Shown here: positions 11,476 through 22,261 of the stretch, piece after piece
Layout: each line of letters starts with the position of its first letter
How positions within the stretch are numbered: position 1 is the first letter of the stretch
DNA from: Symbiodinium microadriaticum
Taxonomy: Eukaryota > Sar > Dinophyceae > Suessiales > Symbiodiniaceae
Length of the DNA: 64,000 bases
Assembly (NCBI GenBank): GCA_001939145.1
Contig: LSRX01000055.1
Location: forward strand, 712,156-776,155
Direction: 5' to 3'
Made by a program: the position numbers and the translations under genes
The notes under the pieces: generated by a model
The model's database searches: none
Told to the model about the DNA's origin: nothing
What the model saw: only the letters and a program-made list of their open reading frames with translations

Positions 11476-13369
11476 GTTTGAAGCCCTAAGCCGAATGAAA
11501 GGTCTTAGAGCTGCAGAAAGAGTTTGTGAGGTGGAGAAGGCGAATTCACACCGAAACAAGTTTAGCAACGGTCTCTTACTTCTGGGTTTAGGGTTTAGGG
11601 GTTTAGGGGTTTAGGGTTTAGGGTTTAAGGTCCAGGGTTTGGGCTTGAGGCTGTTTCAATTTCTAGGATCTTCTTCAAGGGCTTGCAGGGAGGCAATGCG
11701 AGGGGACTCTGTCTACTTCAAGCCACGGCCCTTTGGAGATGCTTGTATAGGGCTTTGCTTAACGAGTTTATGCAAATCGGCGTTGTTGTTGCGTCGAAGG
11801 AATGATCACGAAGGAGTTGTTTTCCCGCATCTTGGCATGCAAAGTTCAACGACTTGCGAAGAAGAATTGCTCATAGCATGTCCTCTAGACTCGGCTGGAG
11901 GGTTAAACTTCAAACGCGCGCGCACCAACAACTCAAAGGCATCAAGTAATTACCAGCTCCTCAGATTCGACACCATCCTCATCTGCAGGATCAGACTATT
12001 GGCGTTGCAGTGAACCTGTACCGTCGTAGCTAGGAGACATAAAGATGAAGAAGGAGCGCCCTAAAGCATCACCGCGGCAGGTGCAGCAGAGAAACTTTTT
12101 GGCATAGTCCACCTGCCATGCAGTCGATTGAAGGATTTTGAATTGGGTTTGAATTGGGTCCCAGTGCTAAGATGTACGATTTGTTTCGGATTTTTTAAGG
12201 TGTGGACATATTTGAACAGTCGCGAACGGCCCGCAAAACCTACAAGCTCAAGCACCTTTCCCTCTAGGTCCGTGTACCCTCCTAGTAGACACTTCGGTCC
12301 TAAAGCGGCTTCCTATACAGGTAGTGTAGGCAGTGTAGTTCAAAGCGTATTATATGGAGGGATACTATGGGTTACATGTATCTGGACTTCCAATTTCCGG
12401 GCAGGATGCTTTTTCTTAGCCGTTGCTAAGAAGATCCTGAAGATCAGGGCACTCCTTCCCTGAAGCACCTGACTAGTTAGGCAATGAAGGTTGCTAGGTA
12501 AACTTCCCAAAGCGTAAACCCTAATCCTTGAAAAGCAAACACCCCGAAAGTGGTCTTCGAAATCCATGCCTACAGGCCAACGTTCACTGCTTGGATGTCT
12601 TGAACGGGTTGGGTTCTTCAGTTTGTGATTCTGGAAGATTCGGTTTCAAAACACTAAGAAAATAACGGACGGGTATTCATTCGAGAGCATGGACCCTCAG
12701 CCCTAAATAAACACTGAATCCACAAACGCAAGCATTTCGACAAACAAACAAACAACGGCTTCTGAGGCTCACTGCTCAAGTGCTCAAGCAGGGCTTGGCC
12801 TACGTAGGCTGCACTACTGTTACTTTAGAATTTGGGCTTATGGTTTGCGGCTTTGGGTTTGGCAGGGGTTTAGGGTCTGTAGGGTCTGGTAGTGATAACA
12901 AAAACCTGCTCGTGCTGCTATTCCTGCACTTACCGGAACTGCCACTGCGATTGCGACTTGTAGCATGACCACGGTGGAGACTGCTGAAAGCTTCGAAAGA
13001 AAGTTTTCATGATGGGTATTGATAACCAGTTAGTATGTTTGTGTACGTCTGTGCCTGCGTGCCTGTCACTCTCTTTCTTTTTTTGAAAGTTTACCACATA
13101 TTCTCACATCAGGAACAGCTTAAGCCCTGAACCCCAAACCCAAAGTCCCTAAACCCCGAAACCCCACACCCCTAGAATCCTACTGCCCTAAACCCCCGAA
13201 CCCTATACCCATGCACAAACGGGATGCAGCCTGAATTCTCGTCCCGTTGAGGTAGGCGCCTGCACAAGCTCAGGTGTAACCCCTGGACTTGAAACTCAGA
13301 CCTGTGGCAGGATGCACTAGACGAAGACCATAAGTCTATACATACGTAAATACACACACATCTGTCTAT

Positions 13370-13460
13370 CTTCATGTACACACACACACATATATATATA
13401 TACGTATGTATGTGTATATTGTACATATACATATATATGTACATATATGTATACATAATT
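13370..13460 (+). repeat. CA/TA-rich microsatellite
   Basis: ACACACAC, TATATATATA and GTACATATATGT palindromic runs. Confidence 0.9.
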
Positions 13461-14542
13461 ATGATAAAGAACGTATATATCAACCTCAAGGTATGCTGAG
13501 CTGAGGGACACTCAGCTTGCTTGGGCTTCATGTATTCGCAATCCCTGTCAGCCCACGGATCCCGACCCAGTGCAGATACGCCTTCTCCCTCTGCAGCCAC
13601 AAAGAGTTCGTCAGCATAAGGGTCGTACCTTATAAGGCTAGCCGGTTTGGGGATTAGGGTCTAGGATTTAGGAGAATTTCAAGCTGTACATACTTGAAGC
13701 TGTAATGGATTGAAGCATGTATGCTGATCCGGTGTAGAAATACACCGAAAAACCATGAAGCGAATGAGGCAGAAGAAAGATGCGCCGCAACTGTCCCGAC
13801 CCTACACCCTGACTCGGAGATTTGTGGAAGATGCATGTGCAAGTCCCCTCAGGCCAGTAGACTGACCACCGGTCGAGGGGCTGGCTCTCGACTACTCAGA
13901 ACATACTCAGAACATACTCACAACCACCCCGAAAATTAGACCTATAGCTGGTGCGAAGGGCCCTTGAGGGGCTCTGTGGGTTACTCTAGGGATAGTATTT
14001 TGCAGGGACCTGAAGCTTTCGAATGGGATTTCGGGGTTTAATATGCTATACATAATGAGGCTTGTTTCAGGGTCCAAAGAGCAGTGACTCGGAATGTCTT
14101 CAGGACTTGTCGGGTTTGTTGTTTTGCATGGAAAAGAACACTCCAATACCTTCGAAGCAGACCTGGATGCAAGACTTCAGCACGGCTCTTGTGGGCAGAC
14201 GTCAGAATCTGATACCGCCTGCCCCATGAAATCACGATTGAGGGTTCATCAAGTCAAAGGGCTGAGTCTAAACCCTGCGAATTCAGTATCTGGTACCTGC
14301 TTACACCACCATGAAATGCAAAAAGTACACTACGAATAACAACAACACATCAAACTACATCTGCACGAGAGACTGTCAGTGATAAAGAACAACCACTCAA
14401 TCACGCTAAACAGGGTCAGTAAGCTTCAGACCCTAGACCGCAAACTTGAAGCTTGATGCTGCACATGTGCGGCCATGCGACACTACACCGACCACCGGTC
14501 GGCGTCCTGTGCTGCTGGATGGGGCGGGGGGCCTCGAAACAT

Positions 14543-14622
14543 CCCATAGGCTCCATAGTAGTTCCTTTTGGGGGATTACCTTATAGGATCCTACATAGAA
14601 GCCACAGTAAGGAACTTCTATG
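14543..14622 (+). repeat. Family B, copy 4
   Basis: CCCATAGGCTCCATAGTAGT left arm, TTATAGGATCCTACATAGAA core, right arm degraded after GGAACTTC. Confidence 0.65.
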
Positions 14623-14839
14623 CATCCTCTGGGATTATAACGGATTTTTGTGGCCTGACTCGGCCGTGAGTTTTGTGTCCGGAGGGAGGGGGGCGCAGCG
14701 TCGTGGGAAGAACCCAAGCTTTTGGGCAATTGTTCTTCGCTAGGTCTTGAGGGTCGCTCTAGTTTTTCGGGTTGCGGATTGAGGTCAGGTCCGGGCTGGT
14801 AAGGGTGCTGAAGCTTTAGCAGTTCTGGGGTATGTAACG

Positions 14840-15210
14840 AACCCTAAACCCTAAACCCCAAACCCTAAAACCCTAAACCCTAAACCCGAAAACCCTAAAC
14901 CCCAAACCCCAAAACCCTAAACCCCAAGGCCCAAAACCCTAAACCCTAAACCCCAAACCCCTAAACCCTAAACCCCAAAACCCTAAACTCTGCGCTTCAT
15001 GTTGAGGTTCCTCAAGCGCTGGACGGGGAGCTCCGGACTTCAGGGTTTGGGGCTTCTGGAGTGAGGTTGCTGTGCTTCAGGGTTCAGGAGTCTATTCAGG
15101 GTTTGGGGTTTAGGGTTTAGGGTTTAAGGTAGCCCAGAGTTTAGGGTTTAGTGTTTAGGGTTTAGGGTTCTGGGGTTTTGGGGTTTAGGGTTTAGGGTTT
15201 AGGTTTAGTA
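14840..15210. repeat. Opposed telomere-type arrays
   Basis: CCCTAAA/CCCCAAA repeats fill 14840-14993, then about 100 bp of unique sequence, then TTTAGGG repeats at about 15095-15210. The C-strand array lies left of the G-strand array. Confidence 0.85.
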
Positions 15211-15241
15211 TGTAAGGGGATCCAGATTCGAGGTTCAAGAA

Positions 15242-15331
15242 ACCCAGACCCCGGGAAGAAAGAGTAAGTAGATCCCAGCAGAGTAGTGTAATTAGGGTCC
15301 CAAATTAGGGGATCCTTCCGGGCGTCTGGGA
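15242..15331 (+). repeat. Family H, intact copy
   Basis: ACCCAGACCCCGGGAAGAAA left, GATCCTTCCGGGCGTCTGGG right. Confidence 0.65.
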
Positions 15332-15738
15332 AGTGATAGACAAACAGTTGAGGGGTTTGGGGGTTTGGGGTTTAGTGTGTTGGAGCCCAAAAGTGGCGAG
15401 GGTGCATCCTAGAACTGTATGTATAAATATGTCTCAACATGGGATGCAAGCTGGGCAAGCCTCTCAAGTTGGAGCCGCTAAAACGCCTGTAGACGGACTC
15501 AGCTAACCCAAACAACCGCCAGATCCTGCCTATGTTCCTTGTAAGGGGTCGGGGGCACTTGAGATTCGCAAACAAAAAAAGCAGCAGGCGGCTGGAACCC
15601 TAAGTGAGGCCCTCGCCGATGCATAAGCCAAGGCTGACCTGAGTCTTCGGCATATTATGTAGTGGCAACAATGATGGGATTGGGCTTGGGGAGGGTTCGT
15701 TCTACAGTATGTTTTTCCGCACTACAAAGAGGTACTAC

Positions 15739-15840
15739 GTTTGATGGTGTAAACAAATAAACAAATAAATAGATACAGAAAAATAAATAAACAAACAAAT
15801 AAATAAATAAAAAATAAATAAATATATATATATATATAAT
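15739..15840 (+). repeat. AAAC/AAAT and TA microsatellite
   Basis: AAATAAAC and AAATAAAT units followed by TATATATATA. Confidence 0.9.
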
Positions 15841-15932
15841 ATCCTGCGTTACCTTAATTAAGGACCCTAAACTATGGAAATTATGGTATATTCCTTACTA
15901 TGGGTAGTGCAGGATGTATACCATCAACCGTA
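15836..15932 (+). repeat. Family A, copy 5 (left end merges with TA repeat)
   Basis: Core and right arm (GGATGTATACCATCAACCGTA-like) are intact; the left arm is replaced by a TA/AAAT microsatellite (about 15739-15840). Confidence 0.7.
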
Positions 15933-16838
15933 TTACTAATTGGTGGATCCCCCCCCCAATGTCAGGAGGGGTTGGAGTAGGCCTAGGGACTTGCGGGTTA
16001 TTTATTTATGAGACCAGGTTCCAGGGCTTATGAACCCTAAACCCCTAAAAGCCCTAAACCCCCAAACCCGAAACCCCGATCCTAGGAACCCGAAACCCTG
16101 ATCCTAGGAACTTATAGGTTACGCATGGGGTTTAAGGGCTCGACTGAGGGGTTTGAAAGTCAGAGTATGTGAGTTCCTTTAAGGGTTCCTTTCATGGCCT
16201 CTTTTAAAAGGGTGGGGGGGGTTAGAATTGAGAGACTTTTGGGATTATCCGGGTTTCGGGTTGAGTGCCTATGCAGCCTGCCATGAACGTTGCTATTGTC
16301 ATAAAAACGGGGTAACCAAGAAGGAGTTACACTGAAGGGAGCATGCAACGTCTGGTCTCGTAGCACACCCTAGCTGCTCGCACGCAAGACACAGCAGAAC
16401 CTGAAGCCCTAAAACCAAAGCACCCTAAACGGCCCTAAACCCTAAACCCTAAAACCCTAAACCCGAAGCCCCAAGCCCCAAAGCCCTCCCAGCCAAAGCC
16501 TCCAAGCCTCCAGCCCCAAGCTTTAAGTAGGGTTTTGGGTTTAGGGTTAACGGTTTAGGGTTTAGGGTTTCCTAAAGCTGAGGATTTCCATCACCCCTGC
16601 ACTCAGCTTCGTTGAAGAACAGCATGTCCAACACTTGTGGTTTAACGTCTTCAGCAGCCTCGAAGGGATAAGTACTACTTAGAGGCTCCGGGGACATAGT
16701 TCGTGTACAAAGAGTGGTGGGTAATTAACGCAACTCCGTCAGAGGCACTTAAATCTAAGCTGAGCCCCTGATGCCTCATGTAGGACATCCTGAAGTCCTG
16801 GAGGGATGACAACAACGCCAAGCGCAGGCAAGTTGCAC

Positions 16839-16887
16839 AGCTCAGTTTGATGCCATAAACGAAGTTGGTGGTGCCATCGATGGGATC
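16839..16887 (-). CDS. IMPase-family exon, DPIDGTTNFV metal site
   Basis: Encodes DPIDGTTNFVYGIKLS, the diagnostic metal-binding motif (two Asp, one Thr ligand). The acceptor is GAAGAG before GATCCC. A possible GT donor follows KLS. Oddly, in a different frame and with no room for an intron, the next bases (about 16835 down to 16745) encode PALGVVVIPPGLQDVLHEA and GAQL, which fit the family's next conserved segment (xPxLGVVxxP...LFxA..GxGAxL). About nine residues and the frame are missing between the two, so this copy may carry a deletion. Confidence 0.8.
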
Positions 16888-17431
16888 CTCTTCACCCGCC
16901 AGGAAAACAGGGGTCAGGTTGGCTCGAATTCGTCTTCCATCGCAAGTGTCTGAAGGACTTCTGGCTTGCAACATGTATGCTCCTGCTCCTGACACCTGAA
17001 ATCGTTAAACCCTGTCGCACGAATGTTAGTTCGGACCCTTAGCCCGACATCCTATACAACTGCCAAGCCCTACATCCCATACAACCTTACAGGATCTAGG
17101 GCTTACCTGGACCCTAAAGAACCTACCTTGTTGGGTTTCCTCAGTATGACTTACATATATGAGTCCTGAAAAAGGTAGGTTATTCGGGGTTAAGGTCTAA
17201 GTTATAAGACTTAAAGAGTTTAGGGTCCCCACTTATCAGGCTTACAGAGATTCGTGCCTCCATATACTCTGAACACTACTTCTACCGTACACTATTCCTA
17301 TCGAAACTCAAGTTTAGGCTTTAGGGTTTGGGGTTTTGGGTTTTTAGGGATTCTTATAAGGGCCTCTATAGGTTTACAGGGAGGGACGAGAGGCGAACTT
17401 GGAAAGAGGTGGCTGCTTGCAGTCGTGGAGC

Positions 17432-17463
17432 GACAATCCAAGTCGGCGCATCCTCGGCGAAAC
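17432..17463 (-). CDS. IMPase-family exon, PTWIV
   Basis: A 32-bp exon encoding FAEDAPTWIV, which in IMPases directly precedes DPIDGTTN. It starts after TTTAG (a telomere-like tract forms the 3' end of the upstream intron) and ends at a GC donor, GTC then GCTCC. Its phase-0 end matches the GAT start of the next exon at 16887, giving PTWIV-DPIDGTTNFV, the canonical family signature. This junction is strong evidence for a real spliced gene. Confidence 0.75.
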
Positions 17464-17584
17464 CTAAATTTTAAACCCTATGAGCACTATTTAGTCCTAT
17501 AAGATCCTAAAACGCCCTATAAGCCCTAAACCCCAAACCCTAAAGCCTAAACCCCGGGTTTATGGTTTCAGGCTTCCGAGGCTC

Positions 17585-17604
17585 CTTCTTCTTGAAAGCT
17601 CGTG
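17585..17604 (-). CDS. Tentative 20-bp IMPase micro-exon (QEEG)
   Basis: Encodes TSFQEEG when joined to the next exon; the EE would match the family's GEE metal-ligand Glu pair. It follows a CTCAG acceptor and needs a GA donor (GAAG then GAGCC). Its end phase fits the start of 17432-17463, but its start phase does not fit the preceding recognised exon, so a further exon or a different boundary is needed. Confidence 0.3.
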
Positions 17605-17735
17605 CTGAGGAGGCTAAGAATGGTTTAAATTTTGGGTTTCTGTTTGGTGAGTTCGAGAGTTGAGAGTTGCTCGGAGACCTACCGGATTCTGTCAGACGAA
17701 AGCAAAAGAATAACAAGCGGACTATCAGGGTTTTG

Positions 17736-17855
17736 TACCCCAGACCCCCGGGAGGATCTAGAAACTAGCTCCCCTAATTTGGGACCCTAATTACTCAAGG
17801 GTACTTTATAGGAACACCCTTAACTACTTGTTGGATCCTTCCGTGGGTCTGGGTA
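17736..17855 (+). repeat. Family H, intact copy
   Basis: TACCCCAGACCCCCGGGAGG left, GGATCCTTCCGTGGGTCTGG right. Confidence 0.7.
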
Positions 17856-18489
17856 AAGGCTGCTAAACCCTAAACCCTAAACCCTAATCCCTGAATCCTA
17901 AACCCTAAATTCCATCAAGGGTTTGAGGGCCCCGGCACGCGCAAGTCTCATGTACACCCGTAGCTCCGACCTTTCCCAAGACCCAACTCCCAAATTCTTT
18001 CTCTGAAGACGGCTGGCTTAGGGTTCAGGATTTAGGGTGAAATTCTGAATCCAAACCCTCATCGCTAAACCCGAGAACCTTGCACCGTTATACTCTCCTA
18101 AAGGCTAAACTACAGAAGTAATATCCGGAACCCAAGGCTTCATTATTGGAATTATTAGGTGATTGACCCCTTAAGGGACTTACATAACCCTCAAAAGAAT
18201 CCCTGCAGAACCCTTTTTGGGCCCAGAACTACTGGCTGCTGAATGAGCCTTTGGGGTTCATGAGCAGCCCTCTTGCAGCGCCTAGTCTCCGTCAACTTGG
18301 GGGTGGATCCTAAGGCTGCTGCAGCCTGCCGGCAGCACAAGGCTTTAGGTTTAGGGTTTAGGGTTTTAGTGTGATATAGATGTTTAATCTGATCTGTGTG
18401 TATGCACTTATACAAGAAATGTAAACAAACGAACAGACAACTATACATGTATATACATATCTGTCTGTTCATTTCATGTACAAGTATGT

Positions 18490-18640
18490 AAAGAGAGGGG
18501 GAGAGAGAGAGAGAGAGAGATTAGTGGACTGGCCTAGCCTGCGGTCGCACAAATCAGACGCACGTATTCGTGTAAAGAGAGGGGGCGACAGAGAGGTAGA
18601 AAGGGAGGGAGAAGGCAGGAGAGAGAGAGAGAGAGAGCCA
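18490..18640 (+). repeat. GA-rich repeats
   Basis: GAGAGAGA runs at about 18500-18521 and 18620-18638 in a purine-rich stretch; AAAGAGAGGGGG recurs. Confidence 0.85.
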
Positions 18641-19129
18641 GCCCCTTTCCAATTGCTTCAGGGGCTTTTGCCTCACGATTTTACAGTTGGTGTCCCAGGA
18701 TTTTTGGGTGGCCTTACATCCAAGGTCGAGGTGAAAGCTTTTGAGCAAAGCCGGGATCGAACAAAAGCCGAGCCTTCCCTATGAACCCTTCCCATGCGAA
18801 CCGTCCCCAAAATGACAGAAATACACCAGAACATGACAACACATGAAACAAATCCCAGCTCTCTTGAGGATTGGCTGTTGTCAGTATTGCCGCCTCCCCC
18901 GCCGCCAACTGGACATCCTTCCGACCCGCCCCGTCGAACCGTCCTCAGAATGACCAGTAACAAGACAATGCAATGACAACGCATGTAGTTGTTCATCACA
19001 CCAGTCTCTATCCTGAAGTTTCTCATACAGCTGCTATTGAAACACAAACCTAGAAAAGCCACACTCACCACTATCAAACTTTTTGCATGCACACACGTAT
19101 TATATACCTATATATATATATAGAGATGT

Positions 19130-19390
19130 ACACAGACACATACATACATACATACATACATACATACATACGTACATACATACATACATACATACATGCA
19201 TGCATACATACATACATACATACATACATACATACATACATACATGCATACATACATACATGCATGCATCCATACATACATACATACATACATACATACA
19301 TACAAGCGTAGTACATATGTACATACGTACATACGTACATGCATACATGCATGCATGCAGACATACATGCATGCATGCAGACATAAGTGA
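19130..19390 (+). repeat. CATA/CATG microsatellite, 260 bp
   Basis: Long CATA array with interspersed CATG and CGTA units; the source of several spurious open frames on both strands. Confidence 0.95.
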
Positions 19391-19893
19391 ATACACTCTC
19401 CAACTGGCTTGCTAAGAAGGAACAAACATCCCATCGTAGGGTCCTTGGTCCTTTTCATTATGAATTATTACGGTCGAATTTCCGAATTTCCGACGCATTC
19501 CTAACCCTAAACCCGATGACCCTAAACCTGAATGAGGGGGGGATCAGGCTCTCCGGATCGAGGTTGCGGGCTGCAGAACCGTAAAGATTCGACATCGATG
19601 ATGGGGTTTTAGGGTTAACGGTTGCGACGGCGTAAAGCCTCCGAATGTTCCTGCCGCTGCTCCCCATCGAAGATCTTTGCAGCTGAGATGGCGGGTTTCT
19701 TAAACTACCACAATCTGCACAGTGACATAGACGCGTGGACAATTGTAGTTAAACTGTGGTTCTGCGCGCTGCTCTCTTCAGCGGGAGGCCAATGCAACCA
19801 TACTACTAGCTGTTCAGGCCCAAAGACAATACTTTCTCAAGCCCGCCAAACCTTGCAAACACCTAAAACAAGCCCATCAACTAACTTTGAGCC

Positions 19894-20033
19894 ACTACTT
19901 GGAGGGTCGGCGGACTGAGTAAGTGGGTGATAAGTAGACGTAGAAGTACCCCCAAAAGGGGTCCTAATTGGGGTTACGATGCTTATAAGTCTATAGATTA
20001 ACTACTTACCAAAGTCCCCCGACCCTCCAAGTA
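19894..20033 (+). repeat. Long inverted-repeat element (TACTTGGAGGGTCGG)
   Basis: CTACTTGGAGGGTCGGCGGA left and TCCCCCGACCCTCCAAGTA right, about 140 bp. A related one is at 42354-42462, and a diverged form at about 58072-58186. Confidence 0.75.
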
Positions 20034-20559
20034 CTGACTACTGCTGGACCCTAAACCCTAAACTTCCTAAACCTCGGACTTCTATCTTCGGCTCCCCTGC
20101 CCTGCCGACGGATACCTCAGATCCTCCCACGACAGAGAACTGCGATACCAAGGTTCCAGGGATATATCCTAACACTCTAAACCCTGGACACTTTCGGGCT
20201 TAGTTTTGACATGGAGAAGCAATGCTCTGATCCTTTGCGCCCTAAGACCCGACCCTAGGAGCGCCAAAACTCCGATATAGTCGGTGACCTCCCTCAAACG
20301 CCCATATAGACAGGGTTTAGGCTTAGGGGGTTTAGGGTTTTAGGGTTCAGGGGTTTAGGGCTTTAGGGTTTAGGGGTTTAGGGTTCAGGGGTTTAGGGCT
20401 TTAGGGGTTGAGGGGTTTAGAGTTGCGGGCTTCAGGGGGTAAGTATTACCAGTGTACTTGCAACCCATCAACGCAGCATAGAGGAAACCTAACTCCGAGC
20501 TCAAAGGGTCTTAAGTACCTATGTCGAGCATACTTGCCCCCAAAACCAGAAGAGTAATC

Positions 20560-20670
20560 TGGGTTCGTGTTAGGGGACTTTTGTTTAAGTTATCATAATA
20601 AGGACACCATATTATTTGCTATAGATCCCCCTTATGGAAACTTAAGTAAAATCCCCTAACAAGAACCCAG
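20560..20670 (+). repeat. Inverted-repeat element family F, copy 1
   Basis: CTGGGTTCGTGTTAGGGGAC left, TCCCCTAACAAGAACCCAG right, inner arms TTTAAGTTATCATAATAAGG. In an IMPase intron. A second copy is at 58997. Confidence 0.8.
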
Positions 20671-20817
20671 TATTTCCTGCCAGATAGAATGCCTACTTTC
20701 TGGTATATAGGTAGTTGTAATTTTTCCGGTATAGAAAGTACTTTCTTTACTATGTTGGTAGTTAGGACCCTGTGGGCTGAAGAAGGATGCCGAAGGTTTT
20801 TGTCCGAACTGTGCAGC

Positions 20818-20893
20818 CTTCCACCACCAGCTTCTCGTTGTCGCGGTCCGTAGCAGTGACGGGGTCGATACTGGAGGCATCTTTCCACAGAAC
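20818..20893 (-). CDS. IMPase-family exon with VTATDRDNE block
   Basis: Encodes VLWKDASSI followed by DPVTATDRDNEKLVVE, the family's VTxxDxxxE block that precedes the first catalytic Glu region. The acceptor is GTCAG before GTT. The best donor is GC (GAAG then GCTGCA), leaving phase 1, although a GT donor about 40 bp further on would also leave an open frame. Codons are GC3-rich compared with surrounding DNA. The intron downstream contains a 110-bp inverted-repeat element (20560-20670). Confidence 0.7.
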
Positions 20894-22217
20894 CTGACAA
20901 TGCCAATGGAAATAGGGGGTTTAGGGTCTAGGGCTTAGCGTTTAGGGACAACGCCAGTGAAAATAGGGGCCTCAATGGTTAGAATGGGGCATTGGCACAC
21001 TTCGCACTATCATTGGAATCAGAACCCTAAATCCTAAATCGATCTCGTGGTGACAACACTCGCACCAACCAAACGCCAAGCCCAAGGCCTGCAATATAGG
21101 GGTCTGAAAAGTCAACCATAATGTCCCCAGTCCCTTGCCTGTGTCTCGCGTTTGCCATATTGCACCGTGTGCACTACTCTACGTCAAAGCGGCCCCAGTT
21201 CTGAGACCCTGCTAGTTGCGAAGGGGACCCGAGACGCCCGGTCGAATCAAGTCTCTAGGGCCAACTCGCATGGACACACTTGCTCGAAGAGCCACTCACT
21301 GCCTTGTCAGGTACCTTGGAAGTTTCTAAAGTTCCTAAACCCTAAACCCCTAAACCCCTAAACCCATAACCTTATGGCCCCAAGCCCTGAGCCCTAACTT
21401 CTTAACGTTGAGGCTCCGAAAACCTCGAAAATCCCAATCCAAACGCAGTTTTCCTTTCCTTTCTCCTCATCGCCCCGGCCTTTTTCTGGAGGCATTGGCG
21501 CATGGCTGCGCCACACCTCTGAGGCTGCAGCTCGGGCTTAGCTGTGAGTATACAGGACCACAGTGGGATTGGGATTTCTGCTTTAGGGTTTGGGGGTTAA
21601 TTGGGGTTTAGGGGTTTAGGGTTGAGGGTTTAGGGCATTTTTCGCTGTGTCCGCCGACAGACCTATAATCCTGGACACTCTCTACGAATGGATACCATGC
21701 CATGGAGCTTTATTGGCCTCCATAACATAAGGGCTTTCATAAGGAAAGTGAGGGTTTTGGGGGGTCTAAGGTTGTAATATGAACAACACAACAATAAACA
21801 ATCAATCCTGCAGCGACCTGTATCAAATATCCCGACCCAAGGCCCTGAACAGGAAAAGAACAAAATCCTGACGCCCGAAAGCTCAAAGGCCATAGAGCGC
21901 CGTAAAGCTCTTGGACCATCTGTCCCCACCAAACCTTTCGTAACAGCCGTCGCCCGAAGGTCCATGTTCCTATGTGCCCCTCAAGACAACTTCTTCGGAG
22001 GTGATTGCAACAACACATGCGGCATGGGTACATGAGCCGCTGGATAGGGGCCGCTATGATTAGAATCATCTTCTATGATATGGCACACGCATAATTAACA
22101 AGGAACTTCGTGAGGAGTCATGTTGCCAAAATTCTATAGATCCTAGAACCAGTGTAGTAACCCTTTAGGTACAGAACCCAGACATAGAAAAGCTCTGAAG
22201 CCCTGTCAAACATCAAC

Positions 22218-22261
22218 GCTTCCACGGCGCCTCAAAGCCAGATCCACAGCGACCTCTCCGG
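22218..22261 (-). CDS. IMPase-family exon, N-terminal helix
   Basis: Encodes AGEVAVDLALRRRGS (first Ala codon split), which resembles the N-terminal helix of IMPase/HisN-type phosphatases just before the conserved VTxTDxxxE block. A pyrimidine-rich stretch and TTGAG precede it and a GTTGATG donor follows. It ends in phase 0, and the next recognised exon (20818-20893) starts in phase 0. An antisense open frame with a GTAAGT donor on the plus strand competes for the same bases; family fit favours this strand. Confidence 0.5.

Larger units (their letters stand above)
8917..16838. other. Large IMPase intron region with unrecognised exons
   Basis: Between the DPID and WD exons of the IMPase gene. 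Holds family A, B, H and J elements, opposed telomere-type arrays and microsatellites. The missing middle exons should lie here. A minus segment at about 14450-14520 reads GRRPVVGVV, similar to a family segment, but is weak. A 59-bp minus segment 9940-9998 (FQLNISKWDTGFHATGNLK; CTCAG and GTACGA sites) is an unassigned exon candidate. Confidence 0.5.
6204..22261 (-). other. Inositol monophosphatase family gene (span, partial 5' end)
   Basis: Minus-strand gene assembled from separate exons that carry the IMPase/histidinol-phosphatase family landmarks in the correct order: the DPVTATDRDNE block, the PTWIV segment, the metal-binding DPIDGTTNFV motif, KPWDYAAG and the GAPFDVEGR C-terminal block followed by a stop. 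The family consists of Mg-dependent, lithium-sensitive-type phosphatases acting on inositol monophosphate or related small phosphates; the substrate here cannot be told. In the metal-site motif the two Asp residues of DPID are present. The C-terminal WD motif Asp is present too. Codon phases match at several junctions. Donors at the four anchored junctions are GC. The N-terminus upstream of AGEVAVDL and much of the region between the DPID and WD blocks were not found, and a frame break lies just after the DPID exon, so this may be an intact gene with an assembly indel or a decaying copy. Confidence 0.75.

Noticed and set aside
19074..19458. Overlapping open frames rich in HTYI and MYVC
   Set aside because: They arise from the CATA microsatellite.
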